The notes under the pieces are model-generated. The model was not told the DNA's origin, did not search any database, and saw only the letters and a list, made by a program, of their open reading frames with translations. Positions 1-12,080 of a stretch of DNA of 64,000 nt are shown in pieces; positions within the stretch are counted from its first letter, which is position 1; every line of letters begins with the position of its first letter. Position numbers and translations under genes: made by a program. The stretch covers positions 62,001 through 126,000 of the forward strand of contig JBEWZL010000244.1 in NCBI GenBank assembly GCA_045837725.1, given 5' to 3'. This DNA is from Vermamoeba vermiformis. Taxonomy: Eukaryota; Tubulinea; Echinamoebida.

Positions 1-622
1 CTTCTGGGTAGTATCTGCAGGAGGGTCCCAAGGCACTCCATTCTCGTGCAAGTACTTGACCATCGACAGACTACACGTTCCCTTCGTGCATTCAAACAAC
101 AGATCGGCGTTGAGCGAGAGGCCGTTGTTGACGAGGTGTTGCAAAACTTCCACTTGTCCGCATTGTGCTGCTACTAAACAAAGCTTCTCGGTCCATTCGA
201 AGTGCAACGTGTTCTTAACATAGTCTAGCAGTGAAATGAAGCCATTCTTGACCAAATATTCCATAAAGTTGTCTTGATCCAGAACAAAATACTTTGGGAA
301 CGGTCGCAATTCTTTGCATAGCTTGTACAACATAGAATTCGTTGCTCGTAGAAAAATAAAATCCGATATGCGAAGAGACTGCAAGATCACACCCCAGATA
401 TCTTTTGGAAGCGTGGATGTGTCAAACTTAATAATAAAATGTCAGTTAGAAAAATTGTTAGACAATTTATAAATTCGGATTATGCTCGTTTAAATTATTA
501 TCAATTAATTTATCTCAAATTTTGTCGGGATAAGATCTTACTTGACATTCGATCCTCGCTCTTTTGCTGCTTGTGTCTCCTTGGTTAATTGGATCAGAAG
601 CCTCGTCAAAAGTTCGTTTCAT
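1..622 (-). CDS. F-box/ankyrin-like protein, partial (3' end beyond window)
   Basis: Two exons are visible. Exon 1 (622-542) encodes MKRTFDEASDPINQGDTSSK and a few more residues, then a GTAAGA donor. Exon 2 (426 to the window edge) continues in frame. It opens with a leucine-rich F-box-like stretch (LPKDIWGVILQSLRISDFI) followed by ankyrin-type units (LLDYVKNTLHFEWTEKLCLVA, AAQCGQVEVLQHLVNNGLSL, SLSMVKYLHENGVPWD). F-box proteins of this layout usually recruit substrates to SCF ubiquitin ligases through the ankyrin part; that role is inferred. The start is the first ATG giving a hydrophilic N-terminus that joins the F-box in frame. The gene is cut by the window, not visibly broken. Confidence 0.75.
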
Positions 623-911
623 GGACTTGCAATAACAAGGGGTTTGTTTTCTCGTTATGAAGTGTTTCTCAATCGATTGAGCGTGTTGACGATTAAAAAT
701 TGGGTACGGACGTGTCTGTCAACCCATCAACGCTTAAATGCACCACATTTGTTCATCAAAATGGTGGATCGAACGCGAACAGGGAGTTGATAGCGAGTAC
801 TGGACTTCAATGGTTTGCGCGTGTAGAACGTGACAAATTCTACAACATTGAAGCAACGTGCAGTGCGGAGTTACAGGTTGCGTCTTGCACGAACTGCAAG
901 CTAACTCGCTC

Positions 912-1084
912 GTTCGTTGTTTGCGTGCTCGCTCTTCAAGCAAAAAAAAAAAAGAAATACGCCCGCTGTGGGGCTCGAACCCACGACCACACGGTTAAGA
1001 GCCGTGCGCTCTACCGACTGAGCTAAGCGGGCTTGGCGTTGCGGAGAGGCAAAAATATTTTTGAGCCACACAACTTCGGCAAAC
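912..1084. repeat. 173-bp direct repeat, copy 1 (carries tRNA-Lys)
   Basis: This segment recurs at 12081-12253 in the same orientation with no difference that I can find, including the 12-A run. It holds a whole tRNA-Lys(CUU) gene plus about 49 bp and 52 bp of flank. Its right edge lies 10 bp from the stop codon of the beta-helix gene. I see no target-site duplication at either copy. The identity in the flanks points to a recent segmental copy or gene conversion. Confidence 0.9.
961..1032 (-). tRNA. tRNA-Lys(CUU), copy 1
   Basis: The complement strand folds into a standard 72-nt cloverleaf. The acceptor stem is GCCCGCT paired with AGCGGGC. The D arm is GCTCAGTCGGTAGAGC, the anticodon loop is CTCTTAA with anticodon CTT, and the T arm has GGTTCGAGCCC. 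No intron. Downstream, on the minus strand, a 12-T run starts after a short GTATTTC spacer and should serve as the RNA polymerase III terminator. Internal A and B boxes are present. Confidence 0.97.
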
Positions 1085-1094
1085 AGACCACAGT

Positions 1095-2790
1095 TTATGC
1101 CGTTATGAGCATCATCATGGTTACAATAACTGTAACGCTCCACAAACAGTCCTCGTTTGCCGAAGAAACTTGTTGCTGTGGGGATTGGTATGGTTCTTGT
1201 TGTTGCGTTGTGGGTTGATATTGAGGTTCGTCACCAACAGGTGGAGTCAATACTTCTCCAAACGGTGCGATACCCATGCCACTGCAAGGTCCTGTAGGAT
1301 CGGGTACTAGTTGTCCTGTTTCGCTCGTCTGAAGGTTCGGGTCTGCAAAGACGTTGGTGTTTGTGAAGTTCGTGAAGTAGGCTTGAGTGTCAGTAATGTT
1401 GTGGAAGTCGATAGCTGTCGAAGGATACATAAAAACCCGTCCTATAATTTGATTTTGTGTATTATTGTTGACTTGAGGCCACCAACAATTCGCGTCGAAG
1501 TTGATCTCTTGAAAGTGAGGCCACGGTTGAACATTCGCCCAGAACGACATCTGTGTTGCATGCGCAAAGACGTTGTCGGTTATGAAAACGTTCGTTAAGT
1601 TCGTAAATGCTCTATAGAACAATAAGTCGTAGCCTTGAAGTGCGCGTTGAAAATGGCTCCATCCCGTGCCCATTCGAATGCACGAATTCTTCACGAAGTA
1701 GATCTCATACGATAACGAATTTGTCATATTTCCTGCATTCCACAGCTCAAAGCACTGCTCGCATTCAAAAATGTAGTTGTTCTCGAAGCGGATGTGGTGT
1801 TGAATGTTCGCGGAAAGTCCTTGTGCCGTCGTTGCAGTGTCATACACTTGACTGATAGTATTGTTCGCAATAAGAATGTGCGCGTTGCTTTCCCACATCT
1901 CGATTCCGTTGCCATATCTCGTCGTACCGCTGAGAATACTTCCACCGATATGTCTAATGTCGCAATCTGTCACGGTCACATTGTTTGCGTTGTTCATTTG
2001 AATGCCGTGACTGCCACCGTAAATCAACTCCAAATTACGTATAATGACGTTGTTTGCGTGAACGAAGATAATGTTTCCTCTGTACGCAGCTTCAATCGAG
2101 TAATGTAACGTCGCTGGATTTGAAGGCGATTTCATCACGACTTTTTTCGTTGTGGTGTTCCAAGCGAACTGATTGTCTGACACAATTAATGACTCGTTAA
2201 TGACTTTATATGCTTTGTCTGTTGCATTGGCGAAGTGGTTGAAGACGATGTTGCCTACGTCTGCCGGAAATGTCACGGTCGATTGCCATAACGAAGGTCC
2301 TATGAGATCATACGTGTCATTAAGGATCCATGACGTTTTGACACTTGCCGAAAACTTATATTAAATTTAAATCGCACTTGCATGTATTATTATTATTCGC
2401 AATGTATATGATATGCAGTAGCAATATAAAATGGTATAAAGCAGGTCGGAGGGATGAACACTTACCGATCTGTTCCCAATCGCTTTCGTTGCTCAATGAC
2501 AAGGACATCATAAGACGTGGCTTCGGTCCTTCTCCATAGGCATCATATATAACTGGATTGTCTATTTGTCCGCTTTTGGCACTCACACTTCCACGCCAAG
2601 ATCCACCTCGTGCAAATAGAATTCGATCTCCGCCAATAAGACTGGCATTTTGAACTCTTGCTAGTGTCTGCCAAGCATATTCAGGACTGGTGCCATTATT
2701 CGTGTCGAATCCAAGCTCGCTGTCAACGAAATAATCTATCGCGACTACGCTCGTTACCAACGCCAAAATTAGATAACTAAAATACTTCAT
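1095..2790 (-). CDS. Secreted right-handed parallel beta-helix protein, possibly GPI-anchored
   Basis: Two exons (2790-2466 and 2299-1095) give about 509 residues. The N-terminus MKYFSYLILALVTSVVAIDY is a signal peptide. The next part (GTSPEYAWQTLARVQN, GGDRILFARGGSWRG) matches the entry strand of pectate-lyase-like beta-helix proteins. Repeated rungs follow, such as NNVIIRNLELIYGGSHGIQM and NNVTVTDCDIRHIGG. The C-terminus is Pro/Gln rich and ends in a short hydrophobic tail (VTVIVTMMMLITA), which suggests a GPI signal or membrane anchor. The likely role is binding or cleaving polysaccharide at the cell surface; no substrate can be assigned. The 166-nt intron restores frame only if its acceptor is at 2300, and it contains GTGTCA and GGATCC motifs. 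Confidence 0.85.
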
Positions 2791-3390
2791 TTTGTAATAA
2801 ATTAAGCCGGCGATAGTTCTAGAAAATAACAATCGTCAGAATAAACGACCAGAGCAGAACGATCTGCTTTCTAGACTTACATTCCACTCCTTCGCGTTAT
2901 TCCTGGAACCTGCTAACTAACTTGCGGAATAAACGTGTTCGTGTATTGATTGATTTAAATAATAATAAAGCGATTCTACGGGACGTCAATTGTGACCGAT
3001 TTTTTTATACCCACAGACCTGGATTGTTTATCCTTAGTATCCAGTCAGTAAATATTATAAATATTTATTATTTAATAAGAGCGACTTACGTGTAATATTT
3101 AGCGCCAAGTAACTAAAATCAAATGAAAAATACGCGTTTGAACCATCCCTCTCGGACGGCGATGGATACAAATATTACTGGCTTGGATCGCCATCATTTG
3201 TTACTTTTTCTTTGCCATGGACTGGTCTACAGGTCTGATCAAAAAAAGAAAATGACTATTTTTAGGTCACCAACCAATTAATCAATTTCAGAGTTTTACT
3301 TTGCTAGTAGGAGCAGAGATTCTTATTCGTACCCGAAAAACTAGTCAGTAAGATACCGATTTTCGATCCAGATCAAACCCGTACCGACCA
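2791..3390. other. Intergenic, divergent promoter region
   Basis: This AT-rich spacer lies between the beta-helix gene (-) and the F-box/ankyrin gene (+). It holds runs of TTATTATTT and a 39-codon open frame at 3162-3281 that I do not accept as a gene. No RNA gene or repeat is visible. Confidence 0.5.
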
Positions 3391-5404
3391 ATGGAAGAGA
3401 TAAAAGTCAAGGGTTATCGCACGGTCACTATTCCACCAACTGGCCCGATGGCTCATTATGCCAATGTTCCTTTCTACTACTCATTTGCACGTGATCTTAG
3501 CAAGTAAGCCTTACATTTATTCTAATATTCTTAAAATTTAAACAATACAGATAATAAATATTAGAATTAATATGGGTGTTGCAAAAAATGCCGAAAAATT
3601 AATTATGAAGATATTGATAGAAAAAAATAATTAGATCTGATCTCTGAGAATATTTTTAGAACGTCAACTGACATATCTGCAGTTACGAACACGCTGAAAA
3701 GCTCGTTAATGATGGCTCCAATATTACCTACGATACGCTCGCCAAATATGAAGGCCACGCGGTATTTTACAAAACAAAGGATCCCGAAGAAAAGAGCGGC
3801 AGCGTCATTGCTTTGAAACCAGGAAAAGGCTATATTTCGATCATTGAGAAGGACGCTATTATGATGAAAATAGATTTTAGTTCCTTAGAATGGATCGCTT
3901 TGGGTAAGCAAGATGCGCAACAAAAATTTTATTTTCTAAACAATTATTAATGCTTCTATTGTAGCTAAGTATGTAGTCAAGCGAAAAGAGCGCGTTCCAT
4001 CGTCCGAACCAATCGTACCGTTAGTCCTTGAACCTTTGCACGAAGATCTTGCCGTCAATATTATTCGCCATTTGCCGGATGAAGATCTGTGTTTGTACGC
4101 GACTGTCAGCAAGACGTGGTACAAGTATGTCCAATATATTATAATATATACTCTATAATATTAATGATACTAATAGATTGTGCAACTCGCCTATCGTTTG
4201 GGAGACGTGTTTCCGAATGAAATTTAACGTGCCTGCCGATTACACGCCGCTAGCTAAAGGTAATTCCCTTTAATATCATATACTTAGTATCATATTCATA
4301 TGACGCAATCTTATTGCTGTCGTCGATTAGCGAGCGGATCCGATCTGATCTAAGATTATTGTAGGTGGTTGGAAAGAAGAATATCAAGAGTGGTGCGAAG
4401 TCGAAAAGTTTGCCGATAAGGTCTACATATATAATACGGCCTCTGATCCAGGTTTGACCACATCTTTTTACACGGGCGGATCCGATATCGAAAGTTGACA
4501 CGTGTCATTTCAATAGGTCAAGCTCACACCACACGCTACTTGTTACACCACAAGAAACATCCAATCAATGACGCTGCCTGGCGCTACTACACTACTTTGT
4601 TAGGCTGCGCTATTGAGTCAGGTGACCTCGGCATGGTCAAGCACTTGATCCACTATGGCGCGGATGTAAACCAACATCACACGCGTGAGGGATGGACGCC
4701 TTTATTCACCGCGATTAAGAAACGTCAATTTGAGATTGCAAAGTACTTGGTTGACGAGCACAAATGCGTCATTGAAGAAAATGAACTTGAAGAGGCTTTG
4801 ATGTTCGTTGTTGGCAGTGACGCGCTTGACATGTTCAAATTTTTGATTGAAAAAGGTACGGTATAACTTTGGTCATATTAATGTATTTATAATAACCTTA
4901 ATGATGCAGCTGGCGCTGGAGCTAAATTAGCGTCGGATCCGCGAGAGTTTGGTTCACTTTTATCAATCGCCACGTCAAATATTGCAGTAGAAGTCTTAGA
5001 AGAAATGCTTAAGGTACCTGGATTAAGCGCGCAAGGCCAAGATCAGCAGGCTGTTAATACTGTTCTTCAAGTTTGGCTCCAGGACTTTGGGTGAGTTAAC
5101 GGATCCAAAAATAGGAATAGAAAAAATGACTTCAATAGAGATTAATTGAACTCCATTTAGGTGGTTTACATTGCCCACGATAACTTCTGATATATTAAGA
5201 ATGGTTAAGGCCTTAATTTCTTTCGGGTTTCCTAAGAATTTGACTGGAGAAGGCGGCAAGACTCCTCTGCAGATGTTAGAGCAGAAAATTCAGCTTATGA
5301 ACGGCAATACCGGCGAGACTTTAAGACCAGAGCATAAGGAACAATTCTTGCTCGCAAAGGAAGATCCACAACTGGACGAGATCCGAACTTTGTTAAGCGA
5401 TTAA
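3391..5404 (+). CDS. F-box and ankyrin-repeat protein
   Basis: Eight exons starting MEEIKVKGYRTVTIPPTGPM. The N-terminal region (to about residue 110) is unrecognised. An F-box follows at about 130-175 (LHEDLAVNIIRHLPDEDLCL, then WETCFRMKF). The C-terminal half has ankyrin units, the clearest being LGCAIESGDLGMVKHLIHYG followed by GWTPLFTAIKKRQFEIAKYL. This is a likely substrate receptor of an SCF-type ubiquitin ligase. The exons join cleanly at GTAAG/GTATG donors and AG acceptors. The intron before the ankyrin exon holds both a GGATCC box and a perfect TGACACGTGTCA palindrome. The stop is at 5402-5404. The gene is convergent with the small membrane protein gene next to it. Confidence 0.85.
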
Positions 5405-5508
5405 GGCTGAGACCCTGTTTGATCAATTAAAAGCTTTTCCTATAATACAATTACTTTATTTCGCACTATTTACATTATATACTACGCAGAATCTTCTATT
5501 TCATTAAT

Positions 5509-6114
5509 TTACGCGGCAATGACCCTGACGTAGTGATCGCCCGTACCTGTTGGCCTTGTAGATAATCGAGAATGCTTCACGAGTAGGATAAACTCGATAG
5601 AAAATAACATTATGCTGATAATTGGAACCAATAAAAGAACTATCCCAATCCAAACGGCAACTCCAGTCGAAGCGACTACAGAAGGCGATCCAGATATTAA
5701 GATACCAATCAAATGCCGTAAATGATGATAAGAGCAATATCGTACAGAACTATAACTCCACATACTAAATAAATGCAAGTTAGTTTCAAACGTCAAAACG
5801 TCAGATGCAGCGATCGCAATTTATTTGGAAATGTCTTTAGATTATTCAATCGGGCTATCGAATTGGGTAATAATGCATAATTGATACTTACTGATGGTGG
5901 CAGCTATCAAAATGCTTCCTTCATATGTTCTGGCTCCAATAATTGCTAAAACACAAACAACGATCTGCGCAACTATTCCACAAAAAGAAAGGCTTGCTCG
6001 TGTCTTTTCCGTGGATGACGCCAGTGATATTAGCGTAAATATAAACCCAATACATGACACTATCAGCAGTATAACTGAAAGGCTGTACAAGCCACTCGCA
6101 TAAACTTTTGACAT
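5509..6114 (-). CDS. Small multi-pass membrane protein (about 129 aa)
   Basis: Exon 1 (6114-5892) and exon 2 (5675-5509) join in frame only when a 216-nt intron is removed. The protein has three strongly hydrophobic spans: LYSLSVILLIVSCIGFIFTL, SFCGIVAQIVVCVLAIIGA and VWIGIVLLLVPIISIMLFSI. It ends in a short basic tail (LLVKHSRLSTRPTG). The layout recalls MARVEL or tetraspan-like proteins but lacks a diagnostic motif, so no function is assigned. A nearer acceptor at about 5776 would keep the hydrophobicity but reaches a stop codon, so I prefer the distal one. Confidence 0.6.
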
Positions 6115-6444
6115 TTCGGATCGGCTTTGTGTGTCGTGTGACCTTGTAAGTTTAACAGAATGAATTTGAGACCGACTAGTTTTTCTGATATTTATTTTTT
6201 TCTTGGAGCGAAATCTCGAGCAGGGCTTTAGAAAATCGCGAAGGTTCCTATTTTTCGAAGTTTACGAAGCACGTGGCCTTTTGAGATTCTTGAGATGGAT
6301 CTCAGTAAAAGTTTGTGAATGTTCTCTTACTACCACGTCGACCACAATCGAACGATATTTAATAATTATAATTCAAGCGCAATATTATTTGGAGACGGAT
6401 GCTAGAGTACTGGCTCTATAGGCCAAAGGTATTATTACTACAAA
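6115..6444. other. Intergenic spacer
   Basis: This is the 5' flank of the small membrane protein gene and the 3' flank of the enoyl-CoA hydratase-family gene. Nothing coding or repetitive could be supported here. Confidence 0.5.
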
Positions 6445-7811
6445 TTACAGTTTAGAAAATACAGAAAAATTCTTCTCGGCTTCTCCGAGCTCAGCAGCAA
6501 GCAATTTTTTGTACGCAGGTGCATACAACTCGATCTTCAATGCTTTCAATGTTGGCTTATCCTTCGATGTTAGACCTTGTACGAATTTTACGGATTCAAC
6601 TAATACTTGAGATGCACTGGCTGCGCCATCGATAACACCTACGTGGGTAAACAAATGAGGTCATGAATCCACGAAAACTTCGCCAGTACGTGCTCAAGAT
6701 AATCAGGATAAGACGTGATATTATGCATAATATAGTATTATGTGAGCTATTATTATGTTATCAGGATGTACCCAATTCACAAACTAGAAAAATACGAAGG
6801 TGACAACGTACCCATTTTGTGAGCTTCGACACCACCGACCTTATTGCCGAATAACATCAACTCACGAAGATATACAGGGTCGGATACCTTGGCCCTAATA
6901 TTGTAAATTAGAAAACTATTTAGAATGTTTTTCAGACAATTCGTTTTCGAAATGTGATTTCGATTGACCAGGCGCGAGATATTTTTACGAGTTTCGTAAT
7001 TGGCAATACTCACTTCAATAATTCCATCAAGCCAGGAGGCACTGCTAGCTTCAAATCGATCTCAGGCAAACAGAAGAATCCGCGATCTTGGCGCATGACA
7101 CGATAATCATGAGCCAAGGCAAAGAATGCAGCTCCTATGATTACGAAACATAAGTACGATATCTATGATGTTAATTCGAATACTTGCCTGCATAACAGTG
7201 TCCATTGATAGCTGCAACGGTCGGCACTAGGTAGATGTAGTTAGTTGCAAGTCAGACCGGGTCAAATTGCTTCGCCTTACCAGGGAATACGAGCAAACGT
7301 GCAATTAATGATTGAAATTGAATCATGAAATCGTTCAGTGCCTTGGCATCATGTCTGGAAAATGAGTCGTTAGATCGCGTTACGAAGCGGAAGCGGAGTC
7401 TCGTCCGTAATACGTACCCAACAGTCATTAAATAGGGAATATCTAGACCAGTTGAATAAAACTTTTCTTGACCACCTGTTGTTACGAGAGCAACGCCATC
7501 TGGGCATCTAAAAACAATTTACTTCAGCACCTCCAAAAAAATTAAATGGGTTTGGCCTTTATTACTAAGCAAGTCCTTAAACAAGATTTCACATATTGCG
7601 CTAATTTCAAAAATGGGGTTGGCTTAAAATATCGCTGGGAACTTGCAATTTCACAAACTTACTTTTCAACGTAATCTAATGCAGCATTAAGATCGTTCAT
7701 AAAATTAGGATTGAACTTGTTTTCTCCATTGAGCATCGTCAGAATGAATATGTCTCTGATCCGGGTGATCTTGGTGGATTTGTTGCTGTAAACCTCCTTA
7801 ACATCAGCCAT
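6445..7811 (-). CDS. Peroxisomal enoyl-CoA hydratase/isomerase family protein (ECI/PECI-like)
   Basis: About seven exons starting MADVKEVYSNKSTKITRIRD. The crotonase fold is clear: ITRIRDIFILTMLNGENKFN at the N-terminus, VALVTTGGQEKFYSTGLDI for the oxyanion-hole region, and VPTVAAINGHCYAGAAFFAL for the second glycine-rich strand. LPEIDLKLAVPPGLMELL and a helical tail follow. The last residues are FSKL, so the protein ends in SKL, the canonical PTS1 peroxisomal import signal. The closest known type is the plant/protist delta3-delta2 enoyl-CoA isomerase used in unsaturated fatty-acid beta-oxidation. Hydratase activity cannot be excluded because the isomerase acid residue is not identified with certainty. 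Confidence 0.85.
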
Positions 7812-8042
7812 ATTTATTTCCGCTAAGATACCACTAATAATATACAAGTGTTCGTGTGGTTTGTTCTTTCAAATCAAATTGAATGCCCAAACGACGCTTT
7901 TTATGGCGGAGGCGCAACCCAAATTTCACCGCGCACACACTTTCACACATTGAATTCTAGCCCGGAAAACCATTATATCGTATGTCGGGAGTATAAATGT
8001 AATATGGACGGCAGTCTTATGCCAAAGATGTATGGTAGGATG

Positions 8043-11000
8043 TTACTTGGAAGTATCTATAAGGTCTCGCAGGTTCGGAGAAGTAGGCAGTCCACCAACA
8101 CGATCCGACAAGTTAAAATCCTTCTTTAGCGCATCCAACCTCGTGCAAATATCCGAGAATGCCTAAATATAGTAGTTAGATACTATAGCAGCACAAAAAA
8201 ACCTCGCTATCGATTTCGAATGGACGTACTGGTCTTTGCTCAGGATCCATTTGCCAACAGCTCTTCATTATCTCACAAAGTTCTTGGGGCACGCTCTCAT
8301 CAATGTTTGCCTCATCAGGTGTCATTCCTTCATCTCTGATCTTCGGTCCAACGTCGAGCACGCTCTTGCCTTTGTACGGCTCTTGTCGCGCCAGTACCTC
8401 GTACATTAGAATGCCGAATGACCATACATCTACCAAGGGCTTAATAAGACCTTCTTATATGTGCAAAAGTTCTTTGACGTACCTGTCTTAAAGCTATACT
8501 TTTGTGATTTCAACGATTCAGGTGCCTATCGAAATACCAGTTAGATTACTCGTACTACGCGTGTAGATCTGTTAAACCTACCATCCAGCAGACAGGTCCG
8601 ACAGTTGAATCTGTTTGACCGCTTGTAGTTTCGACTAGCCGCGAGAATCCAAAGTCCTGAATGCACAAAATGTCAGTTCTAAACTCGCGGAATAGAACGC
8701 ACTAAGAGCACTTACCGCTACTTTAGGCTCGCCAGAAGATGAAAGCTAAGAGGCAAAAATAAGTCACGAGAAGTATATTAAATAGTGCAGGCACGTACCA
8801 ATACGTTTCTGGCTGCAATGTCACGATGCACTACGTTGTTATTGTGCAAGTGGAGAATACCTCGTGCAATGCCAGCGATTAAAGTCAATTGTTGCTGGAC
8901 TGTAAGTGGTTTTGAGTGGTCAAAAACAATCTTGTCCATTCCTCCGCCGCTGCAGTACTCGAGTACTAGTAACGGAATAACACCTTCGTAGCTGTATCCC
9001 AAGATTTGGACGACGTTTGGATGCGGTGTCAAGTGCCTAAAAGTACGTCAAAAACAATTAAAAAAACACGTGTTTGAGTCACACTTACAGCATCAATTCC
9101 AGCTCTTTTTCGAAAGTGACAGTGCCGGCAGCAGTCGCTACTTTTATAGCTACAGTAGTCGAGTTCCATTCCTAAAGTAATGACGTGAGTTCGTGTTTGA
9201 CCGTGTAACGTGTCACCAAAACTTACCCCAAGATAAACTCGGCCGTAGCTTCCTTTGCCAATCTCTTTCCCGATCATGAGATTGCCGCGCGGAATATTCA
9301 TTCTATCGCCCTTTGGTGACGTGTTGACTGGATTAGTGACCGTCATTTCTTGTTTGGTGTCGGGCAAAGAAACAATGGAGGTGTAATTAGTTTCTAAGAA
9401 AATTTAGCCATTTAGTGGTATTATAAGCACGAGTACATACCCATCGAAGGCTCGTTCTGGCTATTAATGCGTTTTCTGTCTTTCTTCTTTTGTTTCCTTT
9501 GCAACAATAAAATTACCAACACCGCAACTGCCGCGGATCCAACGACTGGTACAATAACAGCTGGAGCTATGACACTAGCATCTGCTGCCGGTGCTGTTAC
9601 TGGCGCATCCACTGGCTCAGCAATAGGAACCTCGACAGCTGTTGCAAATTGTTAGTCAAATTCAAACTCAGGCGACAAGATGATTGTTAGTCAAATTATC
9701 CAATGATTGTCTAACGGCTTACTAGTAGGAGGATTTAAAATGGTGATAAAATCGCTCAGACATGCTGACGCAGCGTTGAATGAGGTCGAAGACAGTGTTA
9801 TTTCTCTGTGAAGCGAATAGCCGGGCCATTGAATCCTGCCGTTGTACTTGATTCGGAACCTGCGTGCTCATTAGCTATATTTGACAGGGACCTATATTTC
9901 GTACCTATATAGAGTAGACGAGTTCCTATATAAAGCCAAGTTGAAAGATTTGATAACAGTCTCTTCCATATAGTTGTCGGGTGTCACAGTTGCCACTGTT
10001 TGAAACACTGGTTCGAACAAATTTGCAACTTGTAACTCCATGCTTGCGGTCCAATTATAGCGCCTAAACTGCATAGTAATACCCATGGACCCGCTTGTTG
10101 AGCACAAATCGACTCGTGGTGGACCTATATAAATTGTTAGTTGGATCCACCAAAAAAATTGGATCTTACTCCAGAGAACCGTCATGTATCGATAATTTGC
10201 CGAAGCTGCTCCAGTAATATCTAATATAGGCTTTTCTATGTCAAATCCAAATAGGTCGTCTTTTGAGAACGGTATGCCGTTTTGCGCGTGGTAGCTTCTT
10301 ATGCTCGTGTCGTTCGAGCAACAAAAAGTCAATGCGTAAGAAAATCCATCAGGTGATAAAGTGAACGTCGCCTATAATAATAATTTAGCATTTAGTGCCT
10401 ATTTGAATCATAACTAAGCACATACTATATCGTGATTATACAGCTGCTGCGTGACTCCTCCGTTAACATCTAGCGTACGAATAGCATCGGGGCTTGTTGA
10501 ATCTATGCTACTCGTTATATTTCATATAATAAGAAGAAATGTATATCAAAGCTTACAAAATTGAGAAACATAAAGCGTATCCGGATCGAGCGGATCGCCG
10601 ATCATTTGAAAAACTATCCAACCCGCCTTGATCAAGTGTAACGATCCATCAGTTTCTAAAATATAATACTGGCATTAGTATAAATTATTGATACGAAACT
10701 CTTGTGTACCATTTATGAAATGAATGCCGGCGCTGTTCTGTCCGTAAAGTTTGTTTGTCAAAGGCGAGACAGTAACAGCTGGAAAACTGTCGCTTCCAGA
10801 AGCGTTATTCAGCATCGTAAATTGACCCGTTTTGGAGTTATATGTATAAAGTCCTAAATTGCAATGCATTAGTATACCGTGACAGTTGTCAGCAGCTTGA
10901 TTCTGTGGCCATTTAAGGGAAATCGATAGAAATTAATAATAACAAGACTTTTATAACTGTTAATATTGGTCATTATTAAATACGCACCTTGGACAGTTCC

Positions 11001-11605
11001 GCTCACGATTTCAAATTGAGTGCGATCTATCGCTTTTACTGTGATCGCGTAGCCATAACCAGGCCAAGGTGAAGCAATCGTGTCCACCGTAGATTCTACG
11101 CAAAGTTATTAATAACGCTGGTTGAAACCGTAAAATTGGTTAGCAGTAATCTTACGGGTGGCAGGATTATCGATCTGATATCCCGAAGTAGTCTGTGTAT
11201 AGAACAGCCCGTCCAAATAATTATACGTTCCTGTTTGGGACAAGACAGTTTTCTGTTGCGTATCAACTTCTGCCAAAACCAACGTTAATTACGCTCCGTA
11301 ATAATTAAGTATTGATTCGATCCATGAAATTGTCAATTAATGTTAAATTCGTTATTATTATAATAACGAATGTACTAATTAACTTACTGCCAAACCACGA
11401 TAATAGCGTCCCATTTTCCCCAAAAGCGAAAATGCCAGGAGAGTAGTTGGCATCCCCAGTAATGACATAAAATATTCGCTGCGAATCTTAATCATAATTG
11501 ATTAGTTGCTATTGCATTAATGTTCGAACAAGGTACCACTAATGCTATTTACTTACTTGCTAGTGAAATCAATAGGAACACAACACAAAACGTGATCTGT
11601 TTCAT
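8043..11605 (-). CDS. Receptor-like protein kinase (tyrosine-kinase-like) with propeller-like ectodomain
   Basis: This many-exon gene starts with the signal peptide MKQITFCVVFLLISLA. The ectodomain has repeated strand-rich blades (RIFYVITGDANYSPGIFAFG, GLYTYNSKTGQFTMLNN, VSPLTNKLYGQNSAGIHFI), suggesting a beta-propeller. A transmembrane helix lies near 9480-9600 (VIVPVVGSAAVAVLVILLLQ) followed by RKQKKKDRKR. The kinase domain has the P-loop IGKGSYGRVYLG, VAIK, HRDIAARN, DFGFSR, WMAPESL and DVWSFGILMYE. HRDIAARN with WMAPES is typical of tyrosine or TKL kinases. All catalytic residues seen are intact. It ends LRDLIDTSK. Ligand and pathway are unknown. Some ectodomain exon joints are approximate. 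Confidence 0.85.
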
Positions 11606-12080
11606 TTATATTTCTGGTATTCTTAAGTCTCAGTTTAACTTGAGTGGTGTTTCATTGAGTAATTATTGTGTTCTGTTGCATACGAAACATACTGTGAATT
11701 GATTGCAAAATATCGTGACGTTAGTGCACTCGGCGCCGAAAATAGACAGCATTTGAAAGCTCGATGAAAACGTTGGCGACTTGCAAGTTTTCCCATTAAG
11801 AGTAAGATCAAACTTGTCATGAACCCATGTTCCTTTTGGTGGCAACCGGCACCTACAAAATACAAGTTGTTAGATCACCAACACAAAAGCGTTGCAATGG
11901 AGCAAAATATGGTAGGAATATAGTAACGTTTCGCTCCTTAGCACCCAGGCGCAGTTGTTTGCAATTAAAATCTTCCAACACGAACTGGTCCAATAAACTA
12001 GTTTGGCTAAAATATTTGGCATAAATAACAAGCCGGACGCAACCAAAAATACCTAATAACGAACTTGTTTGTTGCTTGCA
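11606..12080 (-). pseudogene. Possible orphan exons of a secreted or receptor gene (debris)
   Basis: Between the kinase start and the second tRNA repeat, the minus strand reads plausible extracellular sequence in two pieces. One is at about 12000-11875 (DQFVLEDFNCKQLRLGAK, FLPYFAPLQRFCVGD). The other is at about 11860-11690 (LPPKGTWVHDKFDLTLNGK, then a Cys/Asn-rich stretch ending near a GTATGT donor-like site). The pieces are in different frames and I find no start codon with a signal peptide, so this looks like leftover exons of a receptor-type gene. It could also be plain intergenic DNA. Confidence 0.3.

Noticed and set aside
912-1084. tRNA-derived SINE or retroelement insertion
   Set aside because: The A run is on the terminator side as a T run in the tRNA sense, there is no target-site duplication, and the tRNA is complete and standard. 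A plain duplicated tRNA locus explains it better.
901-1143. Open frame reading through the tRNA ([20 protein letters not shown])
   Set aside because: This is the well-known spurious translation of a tRNA gene. The same applies at 12007-12393 and in the frame starting at 55427 before the LIM exon.
2345-2366. Nearest AG (after ATATA) as acceptor of the beta-helix intron
   Set aside because: It gives a stop within twelve codons. The AG at 2301-2300 restores IGPSLWQSTVTFPADVGN in frame.
3162-3281. 39-codon frame with HHLLLFLCHGL, recalling the start of a lipase/esterase domain
   Set aside because: Too short, with no convincing downstream exon. The next gene starts with its own ATG at 3391.
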